Origin: Candidatus Flexifilum affinis
Lineage (GTDB): Bacteria > Chloroflexota > Anaerolineae > Aggregatilineales > Phototrophicaceae
Reading direction: 5' to 3'
DNA length: 64,000 bases
NCBI GenBank assembly: GCA_016713325.1
Contig: JADJPJ010000089.1
Coordinates: 1-64,000 of the forward strand
The notes under the pieces are model-generated. The model was not told the origin of the DNA. It ran no database searches and was given only the letters and a program-made list of their open reading frames with translations. Every line of letters begins with the position of its first letter. Position 1 is the first letter of the stretch. This document shows, piece by piece, positions 27,173-35,359 of this stretch. Position numbers and translations under genes: made by a program.

Positions 27173-28828
27173 ATGGTTTACACCCTGGGGATAGACTTTG
27201 GAACGCTTTCCGGGCGCGCTGTGCTGGTCGATGCACGCGATGGGCGCGAAGTCGCTACGTCGGTCTTTGACTACCCGCACGGCGTCATCGATGAGATCCT
27301 CCCGGCGACGGGCAAGCGCCTGCCTCCCGAATGGGCGCTTCAGCACCCGGAGGATTACCTCGCCGTCCTCGCGAACACCATCCCCGCCGCCCTCAAGCAG
27401 AGCGGGGTCGACCCGGCGGAAGTCGTCGGTATCGGCATCGACTTCACCGCCAGCACGCCAATGCCGGCGAAGGCCGATGGCACGCCGCTCGCCTCGATCG
27501 AAGCGCTCAAAGGCGAACCCCACGCCTATGTCAAGCTGTGGAAGCATCACGCGTCGCAGCCACAGGCCGACAAGATCAACGCCGTGGCCCGGCAGCGTGG
27601 GGAACTCTGGCTGAAACGCTACGGCGGCAAGTACTCCAGCGAATGGTTCTTCAGCAAACTGCTGCAAATTCTGGAAGAAGCGCCGGAGATCTACGCCCAG
27701 ATCGACACGTTCATCGAAGCTGCCGACTGGGTGATCTGGCAGCTCACCGGCGTCAAGACTCGCAACACCTGCACGGCCGGCTACAAGATGCTGGTGCAGG
27801 ATGGCGATTACCCGTCGCGCGAGTACTTCGCCGCGCTGCACCCGGACTTTGCCGACGTCATCGAGCAGAAGGTCGGCCGGGAATTCGTGCCTCTGGGTGC
27901 CAACGCCGGCGGACTGACCGAAGCGTGGGCGGCGAAGACCGGCCTGCGACCGGGGATCGCCGTGGCGGTTGCCAACGTCGACGCGCACGTCACCGCGCCG
28001 GCGGTCAAGGCGACCCAGGCCGGTGTGATGGTCATGATCATGGGCACCAGCACCTGCCACATCATGTCCGGCGCAGAGCGTCAGGATGTCGAGGGCATGT
28101 GCGGCGTGGTCGATGGCGGCATCGTGCCGGGGCTGTATGGCTATGAGGCCGGGCAGAGCGGCGTGGGCGATATCTTCGCCTGGTTTGTCGATAACGCCGT
28201 GCCGCCGGAATATCACGAGGCGGCCCGTGCTGCCGGCGAAAACCTGCATACTTACCTGGAAAAAGAAGCTGCCAAGCAGAAGGTCGGCGAGCACGGGCTG
28301 ATCGCGCTTGACTGGTGGAATGGCAATCGCTCCACATTGGTCGATACCGAGCTGAGCGGCACGATCGTCGGCATGACGCTGGCGACGCGCGCACCCGACA
28401 TCTACCGCGCCCTGATCGAAGCGACGGCTTACGGTACGCGCGAGATCATCGAGGCCTTTGAGACCCGCGGCGTCGAGGTCAAGGAACTGGTCGCAGCCGG
28501 CGGACTACCGGATAAGAACGCGCTGCTCCGCCAGATCTATGCGGACGTCACCGGGCGGACGCTCAAGCTGGCCGGGTCGGCGCAGGCGCCTGCGCTCGGC
28601 GCGGCGATGCACGCTGCGGTGGCGGCCGGGGTCTACCCGGATATTCACGCCGCGGCCGACACGATGGGCAAGCTCAAGGAAGAGGTCGTCCAGCCCATTC
28701 CGGAGAACCAGAAGGTCTACGATGCGCTCTACGCCGAATACAAGACGCTCTACGGCTATTTTGGGCGTGGCGCCAACGACGTCATGAAGCGGCTGAAGCG
28801 AATCCGCAACGCCGCGCGTGGAGAATAG
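27173..28828 (+). CDS. araB: Ribulokinase
   Basis: A 551-residue FGGY-family kinase that phosphorylates L-ribulose to L-ribulose 5-phosphate with ATP. The AraB-specific N-terminus LGIDFGTLSGRAVLVD is present, as are FTASTPMPAKADGTPL, KLWKHHASQPQADKIN, the ATPase-domain MIMGTSTCHIMSGAE, and YGYEAGQSGVGDIFAWFV. The C-terminal AAGGLPDKNALLRQIYADV matches the FGGY_C signature. AAGGAG lies 8 nt upstream of the ATG at 27173. araD follows after 3 bp and a LacI-type regulator after that, so this is a compact operon. The isomerase partner is 6.5 kb away at 35360. Confidence 0.95.
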   Translation: MVYTLGIDFGTLSGRAVLVDARDGREVATSVFDYPHGVIDEILPATGKRLPPEWALQHPEDYLAVLANTIPAALKQSGVDPAEVVGIGIDFTASTPMPAKADGTPLASIEALKGEPHAYVKLWKHHASQPQADKINAVARQRGELWLKRYGGKYSSEWFFSKLLQILEEAPEIYAQIDTFIEAADWVIWQLTGVKTRNTCTAGYKMLVQDGDYPSREYFAALHPDFADVIEQKVGREFVPLGANAGGLTEAWAAKTGLRPGIAVAVANVDAHVTAPAVKATQAGVMVMIMGTSTCHIMSGAERQDVEGMCGVVDGGIVPGLYGYEAGQSGVGDIFAWFVDNAVPPEYHEAARAAGENLHTYLEKEAAKQKVGEHGLIALDWWNGNRSTLVDTELSGTIVGMTLATRAPDIYRALIEATAYGTREIIEAFETRGVEVKELVAAGGLPDKNALLRQIYADVTGRTLKLAGSAQAPALGAAMHAAVAAGVYPDIHAAADTMGKLKEEVVQPIPENQKVYDALYAEYKTLYGYFGRGANDVMKRLKRIRNAARGE

Positions 28829-28831
28829 ACA

Positions 28832-29482
28832 ATGCTTCTACCTGCACTTCGCGAATGGGTATGCGCTCTGCACGCTGAGCTTCCGCGCAACAATCTGGTC
28901 GCGTGGACGAGCGGCAATATCAGCGGACGCGACCCCGAGACCAATCTGGTCGTCATCAAGCCGAGCGGGATCACCTTCGACAAGCTGACGCCGGAGAACA
29001 TGGTGGTCGTGGACATCAACGGCAAGATCGTCGAGGGCGACTACAAAGCGTCGTCGGACACGGCCTCGCATTGCTACGTATACCGGAACATGCCGAACGT
29101 CTACGGTGTGGTGCACACCCATTCGCGCTATGCCGCGGCTTTCGCCGTGGTGGGCAAGTCGATTCCGTGTATCACCACCGCCATGGGCGACGAGTTCGGC
29201 GGGTCGATTCCCTGCGGCGGCTTCGCGCTCATCGGCGGCGAGGAGATCGGCAAGGTGGTGGTGGAGACGCTCAAGGACAGCCGCAGCCCGTCTGCCCTGC
29301 TGCAAAACCACGGAGTCTTCGCTACCGGCAAGGATGCCGAAGCGGCCGTCAAGGCGGCGGTGATGACCGAAGACAACGCGGCGATAGCCTGGTTGGCGAT
29401 GCAGCTTGGCAATCCGATCCCGATCGCCCAGTCCGATATCGATCGGCTGTATGACCGCTACCAGAACGTTTACGGTCAGTAG
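28832..29482 (+). CDS. araD: L-ribulose-5-phosphate 4-epimerase
   Basis: A 216-residue class II aldolase-family epimerase that converts L-ribulose 5-phosphate to D-xylulose 5-phosphate. It has SGNISGRDPETNLVVIKPSG for phosphate binding, the zinc ligands in GVVHTHSRYA and the third His in ALLQNHGVFATGKD. Length and motif spacing match AraD. It begins 3 bp after araB and ends 1 bp before the regulator gene, so all three are co-transcribed. Confidence 0.94.
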   Translation: MLLPALREWVCALHAELPRNNLVAWTSGNISGRDPETNLVVIKPSGITFDKLTPENMVVVDINGKIVEGDYKASSDTASHCYVYRNMPNVYGVVHTHSRYAAAFAVVGKSIPCITTAMGDEFGGSIPCGGFALIGGEEIGKVVVETLKDSRSPSALLQNHGVFATGKDAEAAVKAAVMTEDNAAIAWLAMQLGNPIPIAQSDIDRLYDRYQNVYGQ

Positions 29483-29483
29483 T

Positions 29484-30509
29484 ATGGCGGACGGCGGGCG
29501 CGTGCGGCGCGTCACCATGCTGGATGTGGCCACGGCGGCAGGCGTGTCGTATCAGACAGTTTCGCGCGTCATCAACGATCATCCGAGTGTGAAGGCCGAA
29601 ACCCGCGCCCGCGTTCTGGAAGTCATCAGCCAGCTTCACTATCGCCCCGATCGTGCGGCACGCAGCCTCGCCTCGCATCGGTCCTGGACTCTCGCAGTCA
29701 TCAGCTGCGGAATCGAGTTCTATGGACCGATGCAGATGCTGGTGAATGTCGAACATTCGGCACGGGAGGCGGGCTACGACGTGATCAATGCCAACCTTGG
29801 CCTATACAAGGGTGGCGATTTGCAGCCCGTGCTGGATCGCCTCTTCTCATGGCGGGTCGATGGCGCGCTGGTGATCGCTTCGGTGGCCGGCTATGGCGCT
29901 GAACTGATCGTCAGCCAGCTCATCAGCACGCCGCTCATCCTCATCGATACCGCCTATGGCTCCGCCGCGCCGTCGGTCATCATCGACCAACGCGCCGGCG
30001 GGGTGGCGGCGGCACGCCACCTGATCGAACTGGGGCACCGGCAGATCGCCCTGATCAACGGTCCCCTTGACTGGTTCGGCGCCCGCGCCCGGTGCGAGGG
30101 CTGGTTAGCCGGTCTGCATGAGGCCGGTCTGGAGCCAATCCTGATCGAATCGGGCGATTGGACGCCGACCAGCGGGTATGCGGCCACCATTCGCATGGTC
30201 GAAAGCGGCGGGCCGTTCACGGCGCTGTTGGTGGGCAATGACCCCATGGCACTCGGCGCGATCAGCGCTCTCAAAGCGCGCGGTCTGACGGTGCCCGGCG
30301 ATGTCTCGGTGATCGGCTTCGACGACGCGCAGGAGACCGCCTACTATGACCCACCGCTGACGACGGTCGCGCAGGACTTCCCCGAACTCGGCCGGCAGGG
30401 GATGGCCTACCTCATCGAGCTGATCGCCGACGAGGAAGCGGCCAACGGCCAGCGTCTTATTACCCCCCGGTTGGTGGTGCGCGCCAGCACCGGATCCCCA
30501 CAGGCCTGA
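29484..30509 (+). CDS. LacI-family regulator of the arabinose operon (AraR-like)
   Basis: A 341-residue LacI/GalR regulator. The HTH is TMLDVATAAGVSYQTVSRVI followed by a hinge YRPDRAARSLASHRS. The effector domain includes SVIGFDDAQETAYYDPPLTT and the usual last strand region. It starts 1 bp after the araD stop. Its position inside the operon and the TGTGA-N4-TCACA palindromes at 25780 and 35252 suggest an arabinose-responsive autoregulated repressor. It is not related to the GntR-HTH AraR of Bacillus, so I give no symbol. Ligand and sites are inferred. Confidence 0.92.
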   Translation: MADGGRVRRVTMLDVATAAGVSYQTVSRVINDHPSVKAETRARVLEVISQLHYRPDRAARSLASHRSWTLAVISCGIEFYGPMQMLVNVEHSAREAGYDVINANLGLYKGGDLQPVLDRLFSWRVDGALVIASVAGYGAELIVSQLISTPLILIDTAYGSAAPSVIIDQRAGGVAAARHLIELGHRQIALINGPLDWFGARARCEGWLAGLHEAGLEPILIESGDWTPTSGYAATIRMVESGGPFTALLVGNDPMALGAISALKARGLTVPGDVSVIGFDDAQETAYYDPPLTTVAQDFPELGRQGMAYLIELIADEEAANGQRLITPRLVVRASTGSPQA

Positions 30510-30608
30510 TCGCCTCGGCGCTGCATCGACAGCAGGTTGCTTGCGTAGAATCTGCCCCCTGAGTACAGTTGATTCATCATTGTTGCTCTAAATCGATAGG
30601 GGGACATC

Positions 30609-32369
30609 GTGCGCCATCTTCTGGGACGCCTGCCGTTGTTGTGCCTTGTGTTGATGCTGCTGGCAGCCAACGGCGTCGTGCTGGCCGCCGTCAACCAGCC
30701 GCCGGTGATCACGGTTCCGTCAACCCTTCAGTGGGGACTTCCGAATTCGACGATCAACATCAGTAACAGCCTCCATGTCAGCGACCCGGACGCTGGCAGC
30801 GAAGACGTGACTCTGCTGGTGGTTTCCACGCATGGCGGTTTCATCTGGGACTATTCTTTGCCCGCAGGAACAGTCGAGACGTCCGACACGGCTGTGGACT
30901 CGTTGGCCAGTCTGAACGCTGCGCTGGATGGCATGGTCTTTGTCCCCGATCCGGGCTTTGCAGGCACCGCAACCATCACCATGCTGATCAATGACAACGG
31001 CAACACCGGGACGCCCCCGACACCGATGTTCGATGCGGCCGAGTTCGACATCCAGGTCTGTGCGGCGCACGAATTGTCCAACCAGACCAATTGTGAATTC
31101 AACCATGCGCCGTTCAATGTCCTGCCGTCTCCCGCGCCGAATACCGGTTTGAGTACGACCGTGGGTATCTCTGTATCCGTGGACGACGGTGATGTGGGCC
31201 TCGGCACGATGGATATGGAGCTCGACGTACAACACCACAACGGCGCGCTTCTGCCATCTCAGGTGGGTTGGCTAACGTGGGATTACGGCAGCTTTGTCAC
31301 GTCCGATACTGCGACAGACACTCTGGCAGACCTGAACTCCGCGCTCGGCAATCTGACCTTCACGCCGGTGACAGGATTCGCAGGGCAGGCGCGAATCGTC
31401 TTCGAGAGTGACGACAATGGCAACAGCGGCCTGAACGCCACCGAGAAATCAGACACCGATTTCATCATCATCGACGTATGCGCGTCCGGCGAGAGCTCGC
31501 CAACCAACTGCGCGACCAACAATAACCCGGTTAATCATCTGGTCAACCCTGTGCCAGACACGACCATCGGCACCACGGTCGCCATCCCTATGTCTGTTTC
31601 TGATATCGACGTCGGTATGGGCACGCTGGACATGGAGATCGATGTGCAGCACCACAACGGCGCACTGCCGCCGTCCAGCGTCGGCACGTTCTCCTGGCCC
31701 CACAATCTCGAAATGACCTCCGATCTGGCGACTGCTACGCTGGGCAGCATGAACTTCTATCTGGCGAACCTGACCTTCACACCGGCGCCTGGCTTCGTCG
31801 GTCAGGCGCGAATCGTCTTCGAGATTGATGACAACGGCAACAGCGGGTCGCTGGGACCGGCCGACGAGAAATCCGACACCGATTTCATCGTCATCGACGT
31901 GGTGGAGCCGTCGAACGCCACCTTCAACACGGCCCTGGAGGGACGGGGGACACCCCCCAATGCCAACTACATCGAGGTGTTGGACGTCGTTATCACGCCG
32001 AGCGCGGGCGGTGTTCCAGTGTTCAACGGAACGAGGACGACCAATCTGAACGGGCAGTTTGCCGTCGGAAATCTGCTGCCGGGGAACTATAAGGTGTGGG
32101 TCAAGGGGCCACACTCACTGGCGGTCGCGCCCACGCTCACGCTAAACGCCGGCAGCGTCACGCTCAATGTAGGTACACTGCGTGAGGGGGATGCCAACGA
32201 CGACAATGGCGTCAATATTCAGGATTTCTCAATCCTGGCGGCGGCCTTCGGTACTTCCTCCGGAGGGGCGGGCTTTGACGTCCGAGCCGACTTCAATTCG
32301 GATGACATCATCAGTATCAGCGATTTCTCGCTGCTCGCGGCCAACTTCGGGCAGATCGGGGCGAGCTAA
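30609..32369 (+). CDS. Secreted cadherin-like repeat protein with dockerin
   Basis: Exported protein of 586 residues. The signal peptide is LPLLCLVLMLLAANGVVLA. Three cadherin-like beta repeats of ~115-130 residues follow; repeats two and three share DVQHHNGAL, LTFTP and GQARIVFE...DDNGNSG. The last ~145 residues are a Greek-key domain (NGTRTTNLNGQFAVGNLLPG) and a dockerin-like pair (GDANDDNGVNIQDFSILA and RADFNSDDIISISDFSLLA), homologous to the end of the protein at 5773-7797. The start is a GTG at 30609 with AGGGGGA 4 nt upstream. It is probably a surface adhesin or scaffold component. No enzyme motif is seen. Confidence 0.88.
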   Translation: MRHLLGRLPLLCLVLMLLAANGVVLAAVNQPPVITVPSTLQWGLPNSTINISNSLHVSDPDAGSEDVTLLVVSTHGGFIWDYSLPAGTVETSDTAVDSLASLNAALDGMVFVPDPGFAGTATITMLINDNGNTGTPPTPMFDAAEFDIQVCAAHELSNQTNCEFNHAPFNVLPSPAPNTGLSTTVGISVSVDDGDVGLGTMDMELDVQHHNGALLPSQVGWLTWDYGSFVTSDTATDTLADLNSALGNLTFTPVTGFAGQARIVFESDDNGNSGLNATEKSDTDFIIIDVCASGESSPTNCATNNNPVNHLVNPVPDTTIGTTVAIPMSVSDIDVGMGTLDMEIDVQHHNGALPPSSVGTFSWPHNLEMTSDLATATLGSMNFYLANLTFTPAPGFVGQARIVFEIDDNGNSGSLGPADEKSDTDFIVIDVVEPSNATFNTALEGRGTPPNANYIEVLDVVITPSAGGVPVFNGTRTTNLNGQFAVGNLLPGNYKVWVKGPHSLAVAPTLTLNAGSVTLNVGTLREGDANDDNGVNIQDFSILAAAFGTSSGGAGFDVRADFNSDDIISISDFSLLAANFGQIGAS

Positions 32370-32390
32370 ACGGCATCCTGCTGCCTATGG

Positions 32391-32413
32391 GGGGCGAGCC
32401 GCCGGCCCGCCCC
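32391..32413. terminator. Hairpin between convergent genes
   Basis: GGGGCG-A-GCC / GGC-C-CGCCCC with a short loop, 22 bp after the cadherin-like gene stop and about 50 bp from the convergent membrane gene end. There is no T run. Confidence 0.45.
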
Positions 32414-32461
32414 TGGGCCGGACTGTCTGGTGCGCGGCCGCATCCGCCCTTGCCGGGCAGA

Positions 32462-33025
32462 CTAGATGCGTCCCTTCATGATGGCCCACATGGCGATGCT
32501 GATCACCGCGGCGCAGACCAGTGAGTTCAGATTGACCGCCGCCTGTGGAACGATTCGCCCGGAGCGGAGGTAGAACACGACAACTGGGCCGAGCAGCGAC
32601 CCGATGACCGCGCCGGCCACGGCAATCTGCGGGGAGTAGCGACCCAGCCGACGCCCGCTCAGACGACGGGCGAGCGAGGCGATAGCGCCTCCGGCGGCCG
32701 CGCCAATGAAGATGACGAACAGGAAGACGCCCAGGATGGACGCGATCGCGCTCGCGATTCCTGCGCCGATCGCGCTGACGGCGAACTGAATCACGTAATC
32801 ATTGTTGGTTGCCCTGAAGAACCTGTCTTCCGAAGCGCGGGCTTCTTCGCGCCCGATGTAGCCGGTGGGCGTGCGCGTGGCGCAGTACAGGCAGAGCAGA
32901 CGTTCACTGCGGATGCTGCGGAGCATCGTGTCGTTGTCACTGGCGCCGCGGCAGGGTTTGATGGGGCAGCCAGCGGCGCGCTCTTCCGCAAGAGACATTC
33001 CGCCGGTTGGAGCTGTGTCGGTCAT
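32462..33025 (-). CDS. Membrane protein with an N-terminal cysteine motif, function unknown
   Basis: 187 residues. The N-terminal ~65 residues are soluble with paired cysteines (GCPIKPCRG, and LLCLYCATRTPTGY), which could bind zinc. Three to four membrane helices follow: FAVSAIGAGIASAIASILGV, FLFVIFIGAAAGGAIA, AVAGAVIGSLLGPVVVFYL and NSLVCAAVISIAMWAIM. The plan (zinc-ribbon-like head plus a Gly/Ala-rich membrane part) is seen in uncharacterised bacterial proteins. I cannot name the family. It is a stand-alone gene. Confidence 0.75.
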   Translation of the reverse strand: MTDTAPTGGMSLAEERAAGCPIKPCRGASDNDTMLRSIRSERLLCLYCATRTPTGYIGREEARASEDRFFRATNNDYVIQFAVSAIGAGIASAIASILGVFLFVIFIGAAAGGAIASLARRLSGRRLGRYSPQIAVAGAVIGSLLGPVVVFYLRSGRIVPQAAVNLNSLVCAAVISIAMWAIMKGRI

Positions 33026-33167
33026 GGGTATAAAGTGTCCTCACGCTCAACTGGAACTACCTGGGGCGCGCAGGCTGCGCGCATGGAATATTGTACCGTG
33101 ATTGCGGCGCGCCCGTGCCCTCAATCGTTGCCCATTTCCGGGATCGTTGCTGTGGTCCTTGCGCCGT

Positions 33168-33566
33168 TCAGACCATGATCTTGTTCAGGAGATTCCCGAA
33201 CCGTTCGAAGTCGATCGGCTTGATGAGATGATGCTTGACGCCGAGTGTCTCGATCCTGGCGACATCGTGCGGGTCATCAGAGGTTGTCAGGACAATGACC
33301 GGAATGTCGCGCAGTTTGGCATCGCTTTTCATGAATTCCAGCACCTCAAAGCCGCTCATGATCGGTAAGTTCAGATCCAGGACCAACACGAACGAGTCGG
33401 GTGAAAGGGTGGCCGAGTTCGCGTTCAGATAGTTGACCGCTGCAAGACCATCTGTGACGACCTCGAAGTGTAGTGGGATCTGCATGCGTTTCACGTTGCG
33501 CTCAAACAGACGAACATGAGGCGCTTCATCCTCGACAAGCAGCCCTTGAATCACCCGATCAGGCAA
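33168..33566 (-). CDS. Rcp1-like stand-alone response regulator
   Basis: A 132-residue receiver. It has LLVEDEAPHVRLFERNVKR, phospho-Asp in FVLVLDLNLPIMSGFEVL, Thr-Thr in VIVLTTSDDPHD and Lys in HHLIKPIDF. The sequence between the acidic pair and the Asp, with DGLAAVNYLN, is the pattern of Rcp1/phytochrome-type receivers. The ATG at 33566 overlaps the end of the upstream kinase gene by 8 bp, so they are coupled. No output domain. Confidence 0.92.
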   Translation of the reverse strand: MPDRVIQGLLVEDEAPHVRLFERNVKRMQIPLHFEVVTDGLAAVNYLNANSATLSPDSFVLVLDLNLPIMSGFEVLEFMKSDAKLRDIPVIVLTTSDDPHDVARIETLGVKHHLIKPIDFERFGNLLNKIMV

Positions 33567-35088
33567 CATTCGGAACCTCCACATGGTTGGGGATTGTGAA
33601 CGAAAAGGTCGTGCCGACGCCGACATGACTCTGGAAGTCGATGCTGCCGCCGTGTCGCTGAATGAGCATCCGTACGAAGTGCAGGCCCACACCTTCGCCG
33701 AATTCGCTCAGACCCTTGGCCATCGAACCGCGGCCAAAGAGGCTGAACACTTTGGAGTGGTCGTATTCAGGGATTCCGATGCCATTGTCTTCGATCTGGA
33801 AGGTTGTACCTTTACCATCCTGCTTGGCCCGAATACGGATCTTGGCGGGACGCTTGGGATCGCTGTACTTGATAGCGTTGCTGATGAGGTTGCGAAACGT
33901 GTGCTCCACGGCCGGTTCATCGGCATTGATAACCGGCAGTGGGGCGACTTCGATCTCAATGCCACGGGCCTGAACCTCGGTGGCGAAGTCGGCGATGACG
34001 CTGCGCACCAGATCGTTGCTGTTCACGATGGTCCAGGTCAGATCGCGATAACCCTCGCGGCTCAGGCGCAGGATCGCTTTGGTCAGTCGCTCCATCGTCA
34101 GGGCGGCCTGCTCGATGGCTTGCACCGACTCCGGAAGGTACTGATCGAGCAGTTCGCGTACCGCCGGATCCTGGATGAGCGGGCTGACCGACTTCTGCAG
34201 GGCGACCAGATCCCGGCGCAGTTCGGTGGCATACCCCTTGAGCGCGGCAATCGGGCTGCGAAGATCGTGCGACACCAGCCCGGCAAAGGCTTGAATCTCG
34301 TCGTTGGCAGCCTTCAGTTCGCTGTTACTTTGCGCCAAAGCTGATGTACGTTCTTCAACGCGGTGCTCCAGGGTTTCGTTTGCTGCCTGAAGGTCTCTCT
34401 GCGTCTCAACAAGCTTATTCAGTGCGATGCTGATCTGCTGCGTGATGGGCCGGAACACGAACACGGCCTCGAGCGCCAGCACGACGATGGTGACGGCGAG
34501 CAGGATGAGCTCGATGGTTCGCAACTGGCCGACGCGAGCCGCTGCTTCGGCGTCATACTGAAAGACGATCGCGTCCATGCCGGTGAGGAAATCAGGTTCG
34601 TTGGCCAGAATGGTTGATACCAGCACCGTAGGGTCAGACTCGCAGCCGGCTGGTGCCGTTCCGCTTTCGCGTGGTTGGAGACACCGACCTGCAGCTAACA
34701 TCGCCTGATAGTTGGGTTCGATCTCTTCAAACAGCGCATTCACGGCATCACTGTTGTTGCCAGGCACGCCGATCTCGGCATCGCCACTCTGCAAGCCTTC
34801 GTGTGACCGTGACCAGAGGTTCAGCACAAACTCCAGTTCATTCACTCGTGCGTCGCGTGCTGCGCCGGTTTCGACCTGAAGCGCGAGTGCCGTTTTGCTC
34901 AGACGCTGGCTTAACATACGTTGTCGGCCAGACACATTGACCACGCGCGAGTCACTGGCCTGACTGGTTAGCGACAACTGAATGAGCGCCTGACCTGCGA
35001 TAGACAGAAGCAGAATGAGAAACAGCGCCAGCGAGTAGCGTTGGGTGAGGCGGCGTGCAACTTGTTGTGAAGCGGGTGGGGCGATCAT
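33559..35088 (-). CDS. Sensor histidine kinase with PilJ-type N-terminal domain
   Basis: A 509-residue kinase. The first membrane helix (LALFLILLLSIAGQALIQL) is followed by a periplasmic PilJ/type-IV-pili methyl-accepting-like region with NVSGRQRMLSQRLSKTALAL. A second helix near residue 195 (ELILLAVTIVVLALEAVFVF) leads to a coiled coil, HisKA with AGLVSHDLRSPIAALKGY and HATPase with FRNLISNAIKYSDP, DNGIGIPE and GVGLHFVRML. The SHDLRSPI box is typical of bacteriophytochrome-type kinases that pair with Rcp1-like receivers. Its stop overlaps that receiver gene. PilJ-N domains are often linked to nitrate or nitrite or surface sensing; the ligand here is unknown. Confidence 0.93.
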   Translation of the reverse strand: MIAPPASQQVARRLTQRYSLALFLILLLSIAGQALIQLSLTSQASDSRVVNVSGRQRMLSQRLSKTALALQVETGAARDARVNELEFVLNLWSRSHEGLQSGDAEIGVPGNNSDAVNALFEEIEPNYQAMLAAGRCLQPRESGTAPAGCESDPTVLVSTILANEPDFLTGMDAIVFQYDAEAAARVGQLRTIELILLAVTIVVLALEAVFVFRPITQQISIALNKLVETQRDLQAANETLEHRVEERTSALAQSNSELKAANDEIQAFAGLVSHDLRSPIAALKGYATELRRDLVALQKSVSPLIQDPAVRELLDQYLPESVQAIEQAALTMERLTKAILRLSREGYRDLTWTIVNSNDLVRSVIADFATEVQARGIEIEVAPLPVINADEPAVEHTFRNLISNAIKYSDPKRPAKIRIRAKQDGKGTTFQIEDNGIGIPEYDHSKVFSLFGRGSMAKGLSEFGEGVGLHFVRMLIQRHGGSIDFQSHVGVGTTFSFTIPNHVEVPNVA

Positions 35089-35219
35089 CGAGTTCCTCGT
35101 CGTTATCGTCGATGGGGTTCGGGTGGAGATACCGAGCTTCTCAAAGTCTAATGCATAGAGAGGCGAATAAGCCTGAAGAATTTACGAAACATGGCAGTTG
35201 TGCAACCTGTTGGAACTCC

Positions 35220-35267
35220 TTGACAGCCCCGGAAAATCGAGTTCTAATCGCTTGTGAGCGTTCACAA
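35220..35267 (+). promoter_or_regulatory. Promoter and LacI-type operator for the isomerase-transporter operon
   Basis: TTGACA (35220-35225) and TCTAAT (35243-35248), 17 bp apart. The palindrome TTGTGA-GCGT-TCACAA follows at 35252-35267. The half sites match those at 25780-25795, so the isomerase operon and the araBD operon are probably under one regulator. Confidence 0.75.
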
Positions 35268-35359
35268 TGCGCTCCGATAGTCGTATGCAAACGGCCAGCG
35301 GCGGCCTGCCGCTCGTGACGCCGCTTCTATATGAATGAACATTTTCAGGAGAACAGCGA

